Part shown: piece after piece, positions 1 through 8,490 of the stretch
How positions within the stretch are numbered: position 1 is the stretch's first letter
How the letters are laid out: each line of letters starts with the position of its first letter
Assembly (NCBI RefSeq): GCF_024300825.1
Contig: NZ_CP101323.1
Span: forward strand, 3,038,001 to 3,102,000
Direction: 5' to 3'
Length of the DNA stretch: 64,000 bases
Origin: Natronomonas gomsonensis
Lineage (GTDB): Archaea > Halobacteriota > Halobacteria > Halobacteriales > Haloarculaceae
The notes under the pieces: model-generated
The model's database searches: none
Seen by the model: only the letters and a program-made list of their open reading frames with translations
What the model was told of the DNA's origin: nothing
Position numbers and translations under genes: made by a program

Positions 1-669
1 CCTGTTGCCGGACGCGGACTGCACCTCGTAGCAGCCACCTTTCGAGAGGAGTGAGACGTCCATCGCTTCGGCGACGGCACGCTTCGTGCGGGGCTCGAGA
101 TCGTCCTTCGACTGTTCGTTCGCGTCGACGACCAGTCGGTCGCGAACGTCGCCCGTTCGGCCACCGTCGGGAGCGACGGCTTCCGCAGGCCCCTTGAGCC
201 GCTCGTGGAGCACTTCCTCCACCGGATGGTCTTCCGGCCACAGGTAGTGGACCTCGCGGCGCTCGCGATGGTCGTAGGAGCCGCACGCGGCTGCGCACCC
301 AGTCCAGACGCGCCAGGCACCCAGCGCAGCCATCACGTCGACGATGTCACGGGGAACTGTCTGGTGGTCGTCCGGGAAGAACACCCGGAAGCGGGTACAC
401 GCCTCCTGCGGCGGGACGGTCTCCCACCAGTCTTCGCTGGAGCTCCAGCTGTCGTACATCGCCTCGTCGCTCCCGTAGCCGACGGTCACGCCGTTGATCG
501 GTGTCCAGTCTGCTGGGAGGTGGTCCGCCTCGCCTTCAAGCACCCGAAGAACGGCGTATCGGAGGTACTCGTGGGCTTGGTTGTCTGTCGTTCGAGCGAC
601 CTGGTCGTGCTGCTCGGCAACGTGCTCGGCTTCCTCAAGGACCGTCGTGAGATATGGTTCAGTCATCAT
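1..669 (-). CDS. SWIM-zinc-finger-like protein, 3' end cut by window edge
   Basis: An open frame runs leftward from tandem ATG codons at 669/666 to position 1 without a stop, giving about 223 residues with the C-terminus missing. The visible part has an N-terminal helical stretch, a central segment rich in W and acidic residues, and a final stretch (ETKR-like 'EPRTKRAVAEAM', then 'YEVQSASGN') that resembles the lead-in to the SWIM zinc finger (CxCx-n-CxH) of haloarchaeal proteins found on plasmids and integrated elements. The zinc ligands themselves would lie beyond the edge, so the family call is an inference from memory. The neighbouring ArdC/ImmA-like gene is also typical of mobile haloarchaeal DNA. 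Existence of the gene is well supported; function is unknown. Confidence 0.6.
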   Translation of the reverse strand, partial: MMTEPYLTTVLEEAEHVAEQHDQVARTTDNQAHEYLRYAVLRVLEGEADHLPADWTPINGVTVGYGSDEAMYDSWSSSEDWWETVPPQEACTRFRVFFPDDHQTVPRDIVDVMAALGAWRVWTGCAAACGSYDHRERREVHYLWPEDHPVEEVLHERLKGPAEAVAPDGGRTGDVRDRLVVDANEQSKDDLEPRTKRAVAEAMDVSLLSKGGCYEVQSASGNR

Positions 670-792
670 TCGACGGAGGTTAGAACGCGCCTCCGCCCCT
701 CGGCGGGCGCAGAAAAACTACGTCTGGTATCGAAGACACCGAGTTTACATGAGACACGAAAGAGATTTCCTGAATAGAAACTATTCTGTCGT

Positions 793-1284
793 ATGAACGG
801 TGTTGGGACTGTCAAACGCATCTTTACGGCCCCAGAGGCCGAGGTCGAGATGGTCGAGCAGAGTGATGTCAAAGCCGTCGCTGGCAGTGGTCTTGAAGGC
901 GACCGCTATTTTAGCGAAATTGAGACGGGGACCTTCGTCACGTGGGGTCCGGATGAGGAACGGCCCAATGGCTATGACGTAACGCTCATCGAGCGAGAAG
1001 CAATCGATGGTATTGAGCGCGAGGCAGATGTCGAACTCAGTCCCGGCGAACATCGGCGGAATATCATCACTCGTGATGCCGCACTCAACCATCTTGTCGG
1101 CAAGCGTTTTCGTGTCGGAGACGCCATCTTTCAAGGCGACCGACTCTGTGAACCCTGCGGGTATCTCCAAGATCTCATCGAGAAGGATGTATTGGAGCCG
1201 CTGGCTCACCGGGGCGGGCTTCGGGCAGACATTCTCGAAAGCGGGCGTATTCGCTCGAATGACGAGATAGAACCGCTCGAATAG
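793..1284 (+). CDS. MOSC domain protein
   Basis: The 163-residue product fits a stand-alone MOSC domain (molybdenum cofactor sulfurase C-terminal domain). Visible hallmarks are the N-terminal strand 'VGTVKRIF', the 'GLEGDRYF' loop, the 'GEHRRNI' segment, and the conserved 'LCEPC' motif with Cys119 and Cys122. Proteins of this family bind or transfer sulfur on molybdenum cofactor, or help molybdoenzymes reduce N-hydroxylated compounds; which applies here cannot be told. The ATG at 793 gives the full domain. It is a single gene, convergent with the next gene, and no molybdoenzyme lies nearby in the window. Confidence 0.85.
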   Translation: MNGVGTVKRIFTAPEAEVEMVEQSDVKAVAGSGLEGDRYFSEIETGTFVTWGPDEERPNGYDVTLIEREAIDGIEREADVELSPGEHRRNIITRDAALNHLVGKRFRVGDAIFQGDRLCEPCGYLQDLIEKDVLEPLAHRGGLRADILESGRIRSNDEIEPLE

Positions 1285-1341
1285 GACAGCGCCACGCCAC
1301 TATCGGATCGGCATCTCTGGAGGTTACCGGCCTTCGATGAC

Positions 1342-1662
1342 CTAATTGGGAGGGTCTGCGTCGTCATTGAATCCGCTTCCGTACCGTTCGAGTACTTCTG
1401 TAACGGTGACTTCGTATGCGTCGTACCATTCAGTCCACCGTTGCTTTGCTTGCTTGTGGTCTGGATCCGCTCCAAACGATTCGAGTGCGTCTAGTGATTC
1501 CCAGTAGTAGACAACGAGAACCTCGTCACTTTCGAGGTCGTTCCACGTGCGTTTACCGAGGAACCCGTCTGTCTCCTCGGCAGCTACCTGTATCTTGTCG
1601 TTCAGTTCGTGGAATTCCTCGTCGTATTCTCCCGGATCAAGACGAAACGTGACGAGATACAT
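1342..1662 (-). CDS. Antibiotic-biosynthesis-monooxygenase-like (ABM) protein
   Basis: The 106-residue product starts 'MYLVTFRLDPGEYDEEF' and shows the alternating ferredoxin-like pattern of the ABM/dimeric alpha-beta barrel superfamily, with 'GFLGKRTW' and 'VLVVYYWESLDALESF' matching the strand-turn-strand region usually found in such proteins. These small dimers act as monooxygenases, haem-degrading enzymes or have no known reaction; nothing here singles out a substrate. The frame continues open upstream, but that part reads antisense into the next gene; ATG at 1662 gives the normal length. The gene is divergent from the cystathionine gamma-synthase-type gene, leaving a shared promoter gap of about 58 nt. 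Confidence 0.7.
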   Translation of the reverse strand: MYLVTFRLDPGEYDEEFHELNDKIQVAAEETDGFLGKRTWNDLESDEVLVVYYWESLDALESFGADPDHKQAKQRWTEWYDAYEVTVTEVLERYGSGFNDDADPPN

Positions 1663-1720
1663 CGACACCTGTTTGCTCTCGTAGATGGATAACCCAAACG
1701 AATTCACCGGCGATTTGTCT

Positions 1721-2905
1721 ATGACACGAGATACTAACCGTTCCCCCGAGCACCGATTCAGAACGCTCGCCGTCGGATCTGGTCCAAATGGGATTCGTCC
1801 CGTGGAAGGTGGACCGGACGATGTCATTCCGCCACTACACCTCTCGACCACCTTCGAGTGGGCTGGGTCTGACGAAATTACTGAACACGCGTACTCGCGC
1901 GAGAGCAATCCAACGCGGGTGGCCCTCGAAGACCAGATCGCCCGCCTCGAAGGAGGCGAGCATGGATTGGTGTTTGCTTCGGGGATGGCTGCTATCTCGA
2001 CGACGATGTTATCGCTGGTTCCGCCGGGGGGTCACATCGTGTCGTCGGACTCCGTCTATAGCGGTACTGAGAAGCTGCTCACAGAGATACTGGCGGGGCA
2101 CTTCGGTATCGACATAGACTTTATCGACGCCCGTGACCCCGAAAACGTTGCTGCGGTAGCTGATTCAGACACTGACTTGATCTGGGTAGAGACGCCGTCG
2201 AATCCATTGATACGTCTTTGTGATGTCCGCTCGATAGCCGACATCGCTCAGGATCACAATGCCGCGTTCGGAGTTGACAGCACCTTCGCAAGTCCATATT
2301 TCCAAGCGCCGCTCGACCTGGGTGCAGACGTCGTCGTCCACAGCACCACCAAGTACCTCAATGGCCACTCCGACTCGACTGGTGGCGCCGTAATCACGGA
2401 TGACGATGCAGCATTCGAGAACTTGGCGTTTTCCCAGCAGACCGGGCTCGGGAATATGCTTGCCCCGTTCGACTGCTATCTCGTTGCAAGAGGGATCAAG
2501 ACGTTACCGACACGGATGGAAGACCACGAGAAAAACGCGATGGCAGTGGCTCGATTTCTTGAGGACCACGACTGGGTCGATCGCGTTCACTACCCGGGAC
2601 TCGAAAGCCACCCCCAACACGATCTCGCCGCCGAACAGATGTCAGGGTATAGCGGGATGCTCTCCTTCGAGTTCGACGGCACGCTCGCCGAAATTGAAGC
2701 GTTCGTCGAGGGGCTCGATATATTCACTCCTGGAGCAAGCCTCGGTGGCGTAGAGAGTTTGATTGAGGTACCATCGCTGATGATTCCCGATGAGGTTGAT
2801 CACGGGCCAGCTACGGCTGAGGTCCCGGAAAACCTCGTACGGATGTCGGTCGGTATCGAAGATGTCGATGATCTTCGCGAAGACCTCCGGACAGCGCTCC
2901 CGTAA
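1721..2905 (+). CDS. Cystathionine gamma-synthase/lyase-type PLP enzyme
   Basis: The 394-residue protein belongs to the Cys/Met-metabolism PLP family (fold type I). From the chosen ATG, the PLP lysine is Lys211 in 'HSTTKYLNGHSD', the cofactor-stacking region is 'SGMAAISTTM' (about 87-96), and 'WVETPSNPL' (about 155-163) and 'GASLGGVESL' are family signatures. Members catalyse trans-sulfuration or gamma-elimination with homoserine esters, cystathionine or methionine; the exact reaction cannot be read by eye. An in-frame ATG at 1685 would add 12 residues without similarity, so 1721 is preferred. It is divergent from the ABM-like gene and has no Met-pathway neighbours. Confidence 0.88.
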   Translation: MTRDTNRSPEHRFRTLAVGSGPNGIRPVEGGPDDVIPPLHLSTTFEWAGSDEITEHAYSRESNPTRVALEDQIARLEGGEHGLVFASGMAAISTTMLSLVPPGGHIVSSDSVYSGTEKLLTEILAGHFGIDIDFIDARDPENVAAVADSDTDLIWVETPSNPLIRLCDVRSIADIAQDHNAAFGVDSTFASPYFQAPLDLGADVVVHSTTKYLNGHSDSTGGAVITDDDAAFENLAFSQQTGLGNMLAPFDCYLVARGIKTLPTRMEDHEKNAMAVARFLEDHDWVDRVHYPGLESHPQHDLAAEQMSGYSGMLSFEFDGTLAEIEAFVEGLDIFTPGASLGGVESLIEVPSLMIPDEVDHGPATAEVPENLVRMSVGIEDVDDLREDLRTALP

Positions 2906-3060
2906 ACGCCTCCACGACGCCTCTCGCTAAAGTGGAGCTAATCGATTTATGACCGAATTCTCTGTCTAAAGAGAGTGATTGACCGAAGAACCTACGCATC
3001 TGCTTATTAACCAACAAGGTGAAAGGCGACACTGCTATGTTGGTTAAGAACGCGCGAGAG

Positions 3061-3987
3061 TCAGTCCTCGAGAACGTCGATGAGCTCTTCTGCTGTGGAA
3101 CTGATCCGTCCGAGCCGCTCGCGAACGACCTCGAGGTTATCCGACTCCCACGCAGCGAGGTAGAACGCCGACCCGCTGGTGTCCAACCCACAGTAGCGCC
3201 CGACGACGTACGCGACGGCTTCGGCCTCGACTTCGCGTTTCGCCCGTTCGGTGTCGTCGTCGACGTTGAAGTGGAGCAGGGCGTGCGCGTACTCGTGAAT
3301 CAGCGTCCGCGCAAGGTCGGCCTCGTTCTCCCGATCACGTACCTCGACGAGCGGCTGAACGTCGACGAGACTCAGCTGCTCGCAGATGCCCTTCGTCTCG
3401 CCGTGGGTCCACTCCTCGGCTGGAACGATCCGCACCGTCACGCCGAGGTCGTCAGCGGCGCCAGTCAACTGTTCGACGAGGTCGCCGGCGTCGCCGGTCG
3501 CTTCTGTGTCCAGGTCGGGAAGCGGCTCACCTTCCGTCTGGGAGACGTCGAACACCGGCGCGGGCTTGAACCCCACTAGGCCCTCGGACCACTCCTCGGG
3601 GGGCGTCTCGTCGTACTCACAGTCACTGTCCTCGTGGTAGCTCGGCGAGTTCTCGCACTCCGGGCACTGCTTGGTGATGATCGGCGCCCAGATCCAGATG
3701 GCCGACTCACCCTCCTTGACGTGGCGGTCGAACTCCTCCTGCCACGTCCGGTAGCCAGCCACCCGGCTCGCCTCGGGACACTGTCGCTTGATGAGGAGCG
3801 TGTTCCGGTAGGAGTAGTCGTGGAAACGACTCTGGACATCGAGCCACTCTTGGAACTCCGCGCTGGCCTGCGCGTCGTCGACGCCGGCGACGAGGTCGTC
3901 GATCCACTGTTCGATGGTACTGTTCATCTCGTCCGATCGCGTGTCGGTCTGGTCGAACGAGACCGACGAGTCTCTGGTCGTAGACAT
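3061..3987 (-). CDS. ArdC-like N-terminal domain plus ImmA/IrrE-type metallopeptidase
   Basis: A 308-residue protein with two recognisable parts. Residues about 20-150 resemble the ArdC/DUF1738 single-strand DNA-binding domain ('YSYRNTLLI' and 'GYRTWQEEF'), interrupted by a Cys-rich insertion (C108, C111, then C123) that could bind zinc. Residues about 165-300 form a gluzincin-like peptidase of the ImmA/IrrE group with 'HEYAH' (His231, Glu232, His235) and a downstream 'EVEAEAVAY' helix that would supply the third ligand. Such proteins are common on plasmids and integrative elements, where ArdC protects incoming DNA from restriction. Start ATG 3987 avoids an unrelated N-terminal extension. The element context is inferred, not shown. 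Confidence 0.75.
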   Translation of the reverse strand: MSTTRDSSVSFDQTDTRSDEMNSTIEQWIDDLVAGVDDAQASAEFQEWLDVQSRFHDYSYRNTLLIKRQCPEASRVAGYRTWQEEFDRHVKEGESAIWIWAPIITKQCPECENSPSYHEDSDCEYDETPPEEWSEGLVGFKPAPVFDVSQTEGEPLPDLDTEATGDAGDLVEQLTGAADDLGVTVRIVPAEEWTHGETKGICEQLSLVDVQPLVEVRDRENEADLARTLIHEYAHALLHFNVDDDTERAKREVEAEAVAYVVGRYCGLDTSGSAFYLAAWESDNLEVVRERLGRISSTAEELIDVLED

Positions 3988-4574
3988 CGTGATCACCGAA
4001 TCGAATTCACGGCGACTGCGTCTGTTCAGACCGCGCCGCACCCCTCAGGGGCAAAGAAAAACCTCACAAGAGGGCTCACTCCAATAGTGGGCCCGTCTTA
4101 GACTCTAATCCTTGCTATCACCGAACGTGATTCATTAAACATCTCACAAATGCGCTAAAACACCACTGATGTATGGAAAGCCGCCTCTATCCGTCGTTTG
4201 AGGAGATCGCCAATTCTGCCCAAGAGTCACCCACCCGCCCCGGATCAACGATCCCTCAAAGGACTCTCTCCTGCTTACAGGATTCATTCCAACAGAACCT
4301 CTACGGAAGAGGGACTGAAGCCGCTAAATTGCGTCCGAAGGGGGATATAAACCATATATTGATATACCAATCATCAATATCTGGAAGTTGAGACTACACC
4401 GGATTTAGCGGGGCTGTAATGCGTGGTTTCGGGCGAATTGTCGAGGTGAAGATGCTTCGAATCTCCTCTCGATAGTCTTCTCGTGTCGTACTACCAACTA
4501 GACCGGTGAATTTCCAAGATCCCCGACAGCGTTGCCACTCAGGAATCCGTACTGGCCCAGGACAGAGTATCGCT
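3988..4574. other. Gene-poor gap before the transposase remnant
   Basis: About 590 nt without a convincing gene. It contains the promoter side of the ArdC/ImmA-like gene and a 72-codon frame (4173-4391, + strand) with no family resemblance and AT-rich codons that I do not accept as a gene. The right part, next to the transposase stop, may hold the original terminal sequence of the insertion element, but I could not identify paired terminal inverted repeats by eye. Confidence 0.4.
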
Positions 4575-5432
4575 CTATCCGATCCCGGTCTCCTTCTTCA
4601 GCAGCGTGAGCGTATTGTCAGCCGTCACAATGGGTGAGTGTTCGTACTCACCCGTCAACTCGACTTGAACGAGCAAATCGACCGCTCGCCAAATCGAGTA
4701 CAACAAACAGGCAAACGCGAAGTAGAAGAACCGCAACCCGAAGTCCTTCGATGTGGTGGCAGCCATGAACCGTTTGATCGATCTGTAGCCACTCTCGATT
4801 TCCCAACGGTAGCCGTACTCTGTGAGATGACCACTTCCGCCATTCGTCATAAACACCGAATACTGCCGGTGGTCGTCGTGCTCGGAGCTCTCTTTCCGAC
4901 GGTAGATCAGCGTCGTCTCGTGCCACTCGTTCTTGCCGAGATGCAACTTCCGGTCCGTCTCGTATCGGTCTTGGTCGCGCTGGAGCAACCGCTTCGCCTG
5001 GGCTTTCTCGCTGGTCTGCATTCGCTTCGGTACGACATACGACAGCCCACACTGGCTGATCATCTCCAGAACGTGCTGACTATCGAACTCCCGGTCCATC
5101 AGGACGTTATCGACGTGGACGAGCTCTTCAGCCGAATCCAGCAAGTCCTTGACGATCTCCTTGCGTGACTCGCCTTTCCGTACCGGGCGGACATCAAGGA
5201 CGAGCGGAACTGCGTTACCGACTAGCTGGACTGTCGCCCACTGGTAGGCGTACTCGTCGTTCCTCTCCTTTGTCCCAATAATCTCGTCCTCGTGGCCTGC
5301 GCGGTCGCCCGTGAAGGGGTCATCTTCGATAATGTCGATCGCGACGATCCCCGCTCGGAAGAACTCCTCCGTCTCCGCGAGCTCGTTCGCTGGAATCGTT
5401 TGAACTGCGCGACCGACTCGCGCGTTGTATCA
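4575..5432 (-). pseudogene. IS4-superfamily (ISH3/ISH8-like) transposase remnant
   Basis: The reading frame is open from 5429 down to the stop at 4575 (about 285 codons) and has the DDE catalytic triad: Asp in 'VAIDIIED', Asp in 'VLMDREFD', and Glu in 'YRWEIESGYRSIKRF' (the Y-R-E signature of IS4-type transposases), followed by a hydrophobic 'FYFAFACLLYSIW' helix. No ATG opens it; the frame is closed upstream by TGA at 5430-5432, although recognisable-looking codons continue beyond that stop. The N-terminal roughly 100-150 residues expected for the family are missing or scrambled. I therefore read it as a decayed insertion sequence that can no longer make a full transposase. Confidence 0.8.
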
Positions 5433-5795
5433 TTGCACGGCTATCAGAATATCTCTCTGAACTGGTACAAACTCCGATGGTCAATACGCACGCCTACCTA
5501 ACAGCAGTTTCATCAGATGAGATGTCTAACGAATAGGATTTCAACAGAGCCGCGGATGTGAAGCAAGCCGCCGGTTGGAACCCATGACACGAGTCGCGTT
5601 CCTGATGAAGTCGAAATCAATGGTGTCACATTTACTCCTGCAGAATCACACGCGGATGATTAACCTTCAACAGTTCTGAAATTTATTTTTGGGCCACTCA
5701 ATACGATGATGGCGATTTCGAAGACCTGTGCTGACTATGTATCCTGTACTTAGCGATTCTTCTCGGTCTATTTTAACCATTGTAGCGTGACCGAC
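5433..5795. other. Gap between two gene remnants
   Basis: About 360 nt, moderately AT-rich, lying between the transposase remnant and the kinase remnant. No frame of gene quality, no RNA gene and no clear repeat was seen. It is probably decayed former coding or insertion-sequence DNA. Confidence 0.4.
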
Positions 5796-6235
5796 TCAGA
5801 GCGTCAATCTATCAGTCTGGACACTAGTGATTTCGAATCGTGCGCCTCCCTCGTCGCTGTCGGTCACGGTGATCTCCCACCCGTGAGCGTCAACGAACTG
5901 CTTGACGATATACAGCCCAAGCCCAGGCCCTCACCGTTGGTTGAGTCCTCTGATTCAAACACCTGCTCACCTACGTCATCAGAGATACCCGGCCCATCGG
6001 CTGCCACGTAGAAGCCGTCCTCCAACTCACCAATCGTCACAGGCACGTCCGCAATCCCGTATTCGACCGCATTCCGAATCAAATTCTCCACTACTTGCCG
6101 GAGCCGACTCGCATCAGCCTGAATCGTTTGCCCTGTGTCGGTGACCAGCGTCGTATCGGCTGTTGGAATGGTCTGCCAGCACTCACTCACTGTCTCCGCA
6201 AGATCGATTGCCTCGACCTCGCTCCGCCTTATCCT
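5796..6235 (-). pseudogene. Histidine kinase fragment (HATPase only), frameshifted
   Basis: Two minus-strand frames together encode the C-terminal ATPase of a haloarchaeal sensor histidine kinase. The first gives 'EAIDLAETV', the N box 'VENLIRNAVEYG' and the G1 box 'DGPGISDD'; near 5928 the frame shifts by one base and the second frame continues 'LGLYIVKQF' (G2 box) to the stop at 5796. The sensor, PAS and His-phosphorylation domains are absent, because homology ends at about 6235, just before the bioB promoter. A frameshift plus a missing front half makes this a dead gene. Confidence 0.8.
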
Positions 6236-6276
6236 CCATCCTTATCTGAACACTGCCGTGAATGGAAACCCAAGAA

Positions 6277-6285
6277 TTATATATT
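6277..6285 (+). promoter_or_regulatory. TATA-like box for the biotin operon
   Basis: The AT run 'ttatatatt' is centred about 25 nt upstream of the GTG chosen as the bioB start. That spacing matches archaeal TATA-to-start distance, so the transcript would begin at or near the start codon (leaderless). This supports the GTG at 6306 over longer in-frame starts inside the kinase remnant. Confidence 0.6.
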
Positions 6286-6305
6286 CGTCAACTATCTTGG
6301 CTATT

Positions 6306-7421
6306 GTGGTTTACGAGACAGGAAATCGCACCGTCGACGACGCTGTCGCCCGCGTACTCGACGGCGAGACACTCGACCGCCGGGATGGACTCGCACTGAT
6401 TGCCCAGCCGGTCGAGCCCCTCGCCGAGGGAGCGGACTACGTCCGCTCCCAGCTCGGCGACGACACTGTCGACGCGTGTTCCATCGTGAATGCGAAGGCG
6501 GGAAATTGCGCAGAGGACTGTGGGTTCTGTGCGCAGTCAGTCCACTTCGACACTGGTATCGACACCTACGGCTTTCTTGACCCCGAAGAAATCCTCAAGG
6601 CGGCCAAGCAGGCCGAACGCGACGGCGCTCAGCGCTTTGGTGTCGTCGTGGCCGAGAAAGGCGTCTCCAAGGAAAATCGCCCCGACGAGTGGGACGACGT
6701 CATCCGCGCAATCCGCTTAGTACGAGACGAAACCGACGTCGAAGTCGACGCCTCCCTCGGGATTCTTACCGAAGAAGAGGCCGCGATTCTTGCGGACGAA
6801 GGGCTCAATCACTACAACCATAATATCGAAACCTCGCCGCGGTTCTTCCCCGAAATCGTCGGGACTCATGACTTCGAAGACCGCGTGAAGACGCTCGAAG
6901 TCGCCAAAGAAGCCGGCATGGACCTCTGTGCCGGCGTCATCCTAGGTATGGGCGAATCGCCCACCGACCGCGTGGATGCGGCCATCGCGCTCCAGGATAT
7001 CGGCGTCTCCTCGCTCCCCGTCAACATCCTCAATCCGGTCGCCGGGACAATGTTCGACGACCGAGAGGAAGCACTCATCTCCACGACGGAGACCATCAAG
7101 ACCATCGCGGTCTACCGGCTGCTCCACCCGCACGCGCGAGTGCGACTCACCGGCGGCCGCGAGGTCAACTTCGCTGAGGACGAGCAACACCTTCCCTTCG
7201 AGGCCGGCGCGGATGGCATCCTCACCGGGAACTACCTCACAACCGAGGGCCAGTCCCCCGGCGACGACATCGAGATGATGGAGCAGGCCGGCATGGAGCC
7301 CAATACCGAGGTCAACAATTTCGACCCGGAAGAAGTGAAATCCCGTGGCGACGATTCGGCCGACCCCGCGGACACGGCGGTCGGGACAGCCACGAGCAAG
7401 GCGGAACCGTCTGATGACTAA
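6306..7421 (+). CDS. bioB: Biotin synthase
   Basis: Radical-SAM enzyme that inserts sulfur into dethiobiotin, the last step of biotin synthesis. The 371-residue product has the radical-SAM cluster motif 'CAEDCGFC' preceded by 'NAKAGN', then 'YNHNIETS' and 'GMDLCAGVILGMGES', all BioB signatures. The last about 35 residues are an acidic, low-complexity tail. GTG at 6306 is chosen because of the TATA-like box 25 nt upstream and because upstream codons overlap the kinase remnant. The stop overlaps the ATG of the next gene, so this is the first gene of a four-gene biotin operon with bioF and bioD. Confidence 0.93.
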   Translation: MVYETGNRTVDDAVARVLDGETLDRRDGLALIAQPVEPLAEGADYVRSQLGDDTVDACSIVNAKAGNCAEDCGFCAQSVHFDTGIDTYGFLDPEEILKAAKQAERDGAQRFGVVVAEKGVSKENRPDEWDDVIRAIRLVRDETDVEVDASLGILTEEEAAILADEGLNHYNHNIETSPRFFPEIVGTHDFEDRVKTLEVAKEAGMDLCAGVILGMGESPTDRVDAAIALQDIGVSSLPVNILNPVAGTMFDDREEALISTTETIKTIAVYRLLHPHARVRLTGGREVNFAEDEQHLPFEAGADGILTGNYLTTEGQSPGDDIEMMEQAGMEPNTEVNNFDPEEVKSRGDDSADPADTAVGTATSKAEPSDD

Positions 7422-8487
7422 CAGAGATACAGCAACAGCTATGAACGACATCAACTTCGCCGTTATCGGCACTGGTGGTATCGGCCGTCGCGCACTCGAA
7501 GTCTCCGCGGACAAAGACGAACTCACCCCTATCGCAGCCTGCGACCGCCATGGGGTTGCCGTCAACCACGACGGCCTTGATGTGGACGAACTGCTGGCCG
7601 CGACGGAGGGGAACATCGCTTCCGACGGCGGGACTACCGTTGAATCCGGCGGTGGCGGCATCAAGGAACACGGCGACGACAAGGGCGTCGTCGCCTCCGC
7701 AGAGGCAGTGCCGACGGAGACGCCTATCGAGGCCATCATCGCGGAACACGAGGCCATCGACGCGGTACTCATCGCGCTGCCGAACCTCGAACACGACTTC
7801 ATCCCGAATGTCGCCGAGCGCTTCGCGAACGCAGGCTACGAGGGCGTCCTCGTCGACGTGCTCAAGCGTTCACGTGTCATCGGCATGCTCGACGACCGTG
7901 AGGAACAACTGGAAGAATCAGGCATCACATTTGTCTGCGGTGCGGGCGCGACACCCGGCCTCCTCACGGGCGCGGCGGCACTCGCCGCCCAGTCGTTCAT
8001 CGAGATCGAGGAGGTCGAAATCTGGTGGGGCGTCGGCCTCAAGTCCGGCTATGAAGACAACCGTGGCACCGTCCGCGAGGACATCGCCCATCTCCCCGAC
8101 TACGATATCGAATCGGCACGCGTCCTTTCGGACGAGGAGATCGAGGAAATCGTCGACGCTCACGACGGCGTCATCGAGTTCAACGACATGGAGCACGCCG
8201 ACGACGTGCTTCTCGAACGGGCGGGTATCTGCGACGCTGAGGACGTGACCGTCGGCGGCGTCCTTGACCTTCGCAACGACGAGAAGCCCACAACGACGAC
8301 CGTCAAAGTCACCGGTCGCACGTTCGATGGCGAGGTCGGTACCAACACGTTCGAACTCGACGACGACACGAGCATGGAAGCCAACGTGAACGGCCCTGCA
8401 CTCGGCTACCTGAAGGCTGCCGTCCGCCGCAACTGGACCGGCGATTACGGCGTCTACGGGCCTGCCGAGCTCATGCCCGGGTTCTGA
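7414..8487 (+). CDS. bioU: BioU-like (S)-8-amino-7-oxononanoate amination enzyme
   Basis: A 357-residue protein with an N-terminal Rossmann motif 'VIGTGGIGRRA', placed between bioB and bioF. No bioA is present in the operon, and in cyanobacteria and haloarchaea the bioA step (8-amino-7-oxononanoate to 7,8-diaminononanoate) is known to be done by BioU, an NAD(P)-dependent protein that in Synechocystis donates the amino group of its own lysine. Here Lys151 in 'DVLKRSRV' is the candidate lysine; that assignment is my inference from its place after the dinucleotide domain. ATG 7414 overlaps the bioB stop (translational coupling); ATG 7441 is an alternative. A saccharopine-dehydrogenase-like annotation would be the generic fallback. 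Confidence 0.72.
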   Translation: MTNRDTATAMNDINFAVIGTGGIGRRALEVSADKDELTPIAACDRHGVAVNHDGLDVDELLAATEGNIASDGGTTVESGGGGIKEHGDDKGVVASAEAVPTETPIEAIIAEHEAIDAVLIALPNLEHDFIPNVAERFANAGYEGVLVDVLKRSRVIGMLDDREEQLEESGITFVCGAGATPGLLTGAAALAAQSFIEIEEVEIWWGVGLKSGYEDNRGTVREDIAHLPDYDIESARVLSDEEIEEIVDAHDGVIEFNDMEHADDVLLERAGICDAEDVTVGGVLDLRNDEKPTTTTVKVTGRTFDGEVGTNTFELDDDTSMEANVNGPALGYLKAAVRRNWTGDYGVYGPAELMPGF

Positions 8488-8490
8488 ACC

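Noticed and set aside
4173-4391. 72-codon plus-strand frame upstream of the transposase remnant
   Set aside because: No family resemblance, ordinary length for chance frames, AT-rich DNA and no promoter-like element in good position.
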